From assembly GCA_005787025.1 (NCBI GenBank), contig SYCH01000204.1, positions 1 to 9,747 of the forward strand: a stretch of 9,747 nt of DNA. The letters run 5' to 3'. Below the pieces are notes generated by a model. The model ran no database searches, had not been told where the DNA came from, and was given only the letters and a program-made list of their open reading frames with translations. The number at the start of each line of letters is the position of its first letter. Within the stretch, counting starts at the first letter, position 1. This document shows, piece after piece, positions 8,846 to 9,747 of the stretch. The stretch is from Actinomycetota bacterium (lineage in GTDB: Bacteria > Actinomycetota > Acidimicrobiia > Acidimicrobiales > Ilumatobacteraceae). The position numbers and the translations under genes were made by a program.

Positions 8846-8847
8846 GT
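8835..8847. repeat. 13-bp perfect inverted repeat over promoter and start
   Basis: ACCTTG-G-CAAGGT has 6-bp perfect arms around one central base. It covers most of the -10 hexamer, the predicted transcription start and the first two bases of the GTG codon. A dimeric repressor bound here would block initiation. As RNA it could not fold in a leaderless message, because most of it is upstream of the start, so a DNA-level role is more likely. The function is inferred. Confidence 0.45.
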
Positions 8848-9747
8848 GAGGTTTTCGGGTCGAATCAGGGGCGGGTCGGTGATCGCCGTGTGTGCGAGCC
8901 TGCTCGGGGCCTGCGGTGGCAACGTCGCCGAGGGCTCCACCGTGCCGGCTGTTTCGTCCTCGCCATCGACCGCTACGTCCACGACGTCCACGACGTCCAC
9001 GACCTCGACGTCCTCGACCTCGACGTCCACGACGACGGTGCCGACGTCGACGACAACCACCACGACGGCGCCGGAAGTGTCGGTGCTCGCGACCCCGCTG
9101 CCCGCGGTGGGAAGTCGCGACGGAGTGGGGACGGCGTTGATCCAGCAGCGACTCCTGGAACTGGGGTTCTGGTTGTACGGCGTCGACGGCGAATACGGAT
9201 CGACGACGAAGCAGGCAGTGATGGCTTTCCAGAAGTGGACCGGCCTCGACCCAACGGGCTCGGTGAATCAGGCGACCGCGGATGCGCTGACGTTGGCGAC
9301 GGCGCGACCGGTGGGTCAAAGCACCTCATCGAACGTGGTGGTGGAGATCGACAAGACCAAGCAGGTGATGCTCATCATGGCGGGCGGCAAGTTGGTGTGG
9401 GCGATCAACATCTCGACAGGTAGTGGTCAGTACTACCTCGAGAAGAATCAGAAGGACCCGACGAAGTGGGAGACGGGTCGGTCGCTCACCCATTCGGGCA
9501 AGTTCAAGGTTCAGCGCGAGCGAGCCGACGGCTGGTGGGACGGCGACCTGGGCAAGATCTACCGGCCGAAGTACTTCAACGGCGGTATCGCGATCCACGG
9601 ATCGACGTCGATCCCGAACTATCCGGCGTCCCACGGATGCGTGCGCGTGAGCGTGGCGGCGATGGACATGATTTGGGCGTCGGGATTGATTCCGCTGAAG
9701 ACGGCGGTGTGGGTGTACGGCGAAGATGTGGAGGCCGAGGGTGAACC
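8846..9747 (+). CDS. Lipoprotein L,D-transpeptidase, YkuD type (3'-truncated)
   Basis: L,D-transpeptidases form 3-3 cross-links in peptidoglycan or attach proteins to it, outside the cytoplasmic membrane. The 300 visible residues start with a basic n-region (MRFSGRIR), a hydrophobic core and a lipobox LGAC, giving lipid-modified Cys23. A Thr/Ser linker (about 30-67) follows, then a peptidoglycan-binding domain 1 (about 93-150, IQQRLLELGFW, GVDGEYG, AFQKWTG). The YkuD catalytic domain runs from about 165 to 290. Catalytic residues are His251 in IHGSTSIPNYP, then His263 and nucleophile Cys265 in SHGCVRV. The domain looks complete before the window edge; no stop codon is reached. The GTG at 8846 is chosen because it gives a full signal peptide and sits at the leaderless distance from TACCTT. 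It is divergent from menB. Confidence 0.93.
   Translation, partial: MRFSGRIRGGSVIAVCASLLGACGGNVAEGSTVPAVSSSPSTATSTTSTTSTTSTSSTSTSTTTVPTSTTTTTTAPEVSVLATPLPAVGSRDGVGTALIQQRLLELGFWLYGVDGEYGSTTKQAVMAFQKWTGLDPTGSVNQATADALTLATARPVGQSTSSNVVVEIDKTKQVMLIMAGGKLVWAINISTGSGQYYLEKNQKDPTKWETGRSLTHSGKFKVQRERADGWWDGDLGKIYRPKYFNGGIAIHGSTSIPNYPASHGCVRVSVAAMDMIWASGLIPLKTAVWVYGEDVEAEGE
8975..9064 (+). repeat. Low-complexity Thr/Ser linker DNA with 9-bp tandem copies
   Basis: The stretch is built almost wholly of ACG, TCC, TCG and ACC codons. GTCCACGAC occurs three times in tandem at 8977-9003, followed by degenerate CTCGAC and GTC units. In frame it encodes TST-like triplets joining the lipid anchor to the peptidoglycan-binding domain. 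Such slippage-prone DNA probably varies in length between strains. Its reverse complement has few stops, which creates spurious Val/Asp-rich frames. Confidence 0.8.

Noticed and set aside
8759..9319. Long N-terminal extension of the menB frame and a Val/Asp-rich minus frame at 8371-9063
   Set aside because: Both run antisense to the Thr/Ser linker and signal peptide of the L,D-transpeptidase. The reverse complement of the ACG/TCC repeat simply lacks stops, and MenB homology begins at 8758.

Overview
The window is high-GC DNA from an actinobacterium. The evidence is the secA-prfB-ftsE-ftsX order, a MenB and a group 2 truncated haemoglobin very close to the mycobacterial proteins as I remember them, frequent GTG starts, and TAnnnT -10 hexamers placed exactly for leaderless transcription. 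The class is less certain; Acidimicrobiia is my guess from codon use and gene mix. I see no phage, transposon, CRISPR or RNA gene. Coding density is near total, and the longest gene-free stretch is 87 bp.

Layout. On the + strand: 1-2091 is secA, missing its N-terminal part beyond the window edge. prfB (2098-3201) follows after 6 bp. A 73-bp gap with a UUCG-capped hairpin and a good ribosome binding site leads to ftsE (3275-3952), which overlaps ftsX (3952-4854) by one base. After 26 bp holding a leaderless-type promoter comes a crotonase-superfamily gene (4881-5741), overlapped by a truncated haemoglobin gene (5738-6148). The minus-strand cluster menB (8758-7853), a SpoU/TrmH-family RNA methyltransferase (7865-7008) and purU (7011-6157) converges on the globin gene with 8 bp between stop codons. 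Its genes overlap one another, so it reads as one transcription unit. Divergent from menB is a + strand lipoprotein L,D-transpeptidase (8846 to the window end), truncated at its C-terminus by the edge.

How they work together. SecA drives protein export, RF2 terminates translation, FtsEX couples ATP hydrolysis to cell-wall hydrolase control at division, and the L,D-transpeptidase cross-links peptidoglycan from the outer face of the membrane. MenB makes the naphthoquinone ring of menaquinone; PurU releases formate from formyl-tetrahydrofolate.

I did not find a novel system. The window is mostly conserved housekeeping genes. The points most worth a second look are regulatory: leaderless promoters, an operator-like inverted repeat over the L,D-transpeptidase start, and the hairpin in the ftsE leader. 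Next come the crotonase-globin pair and the menB-methyltransferase-purU grouping.
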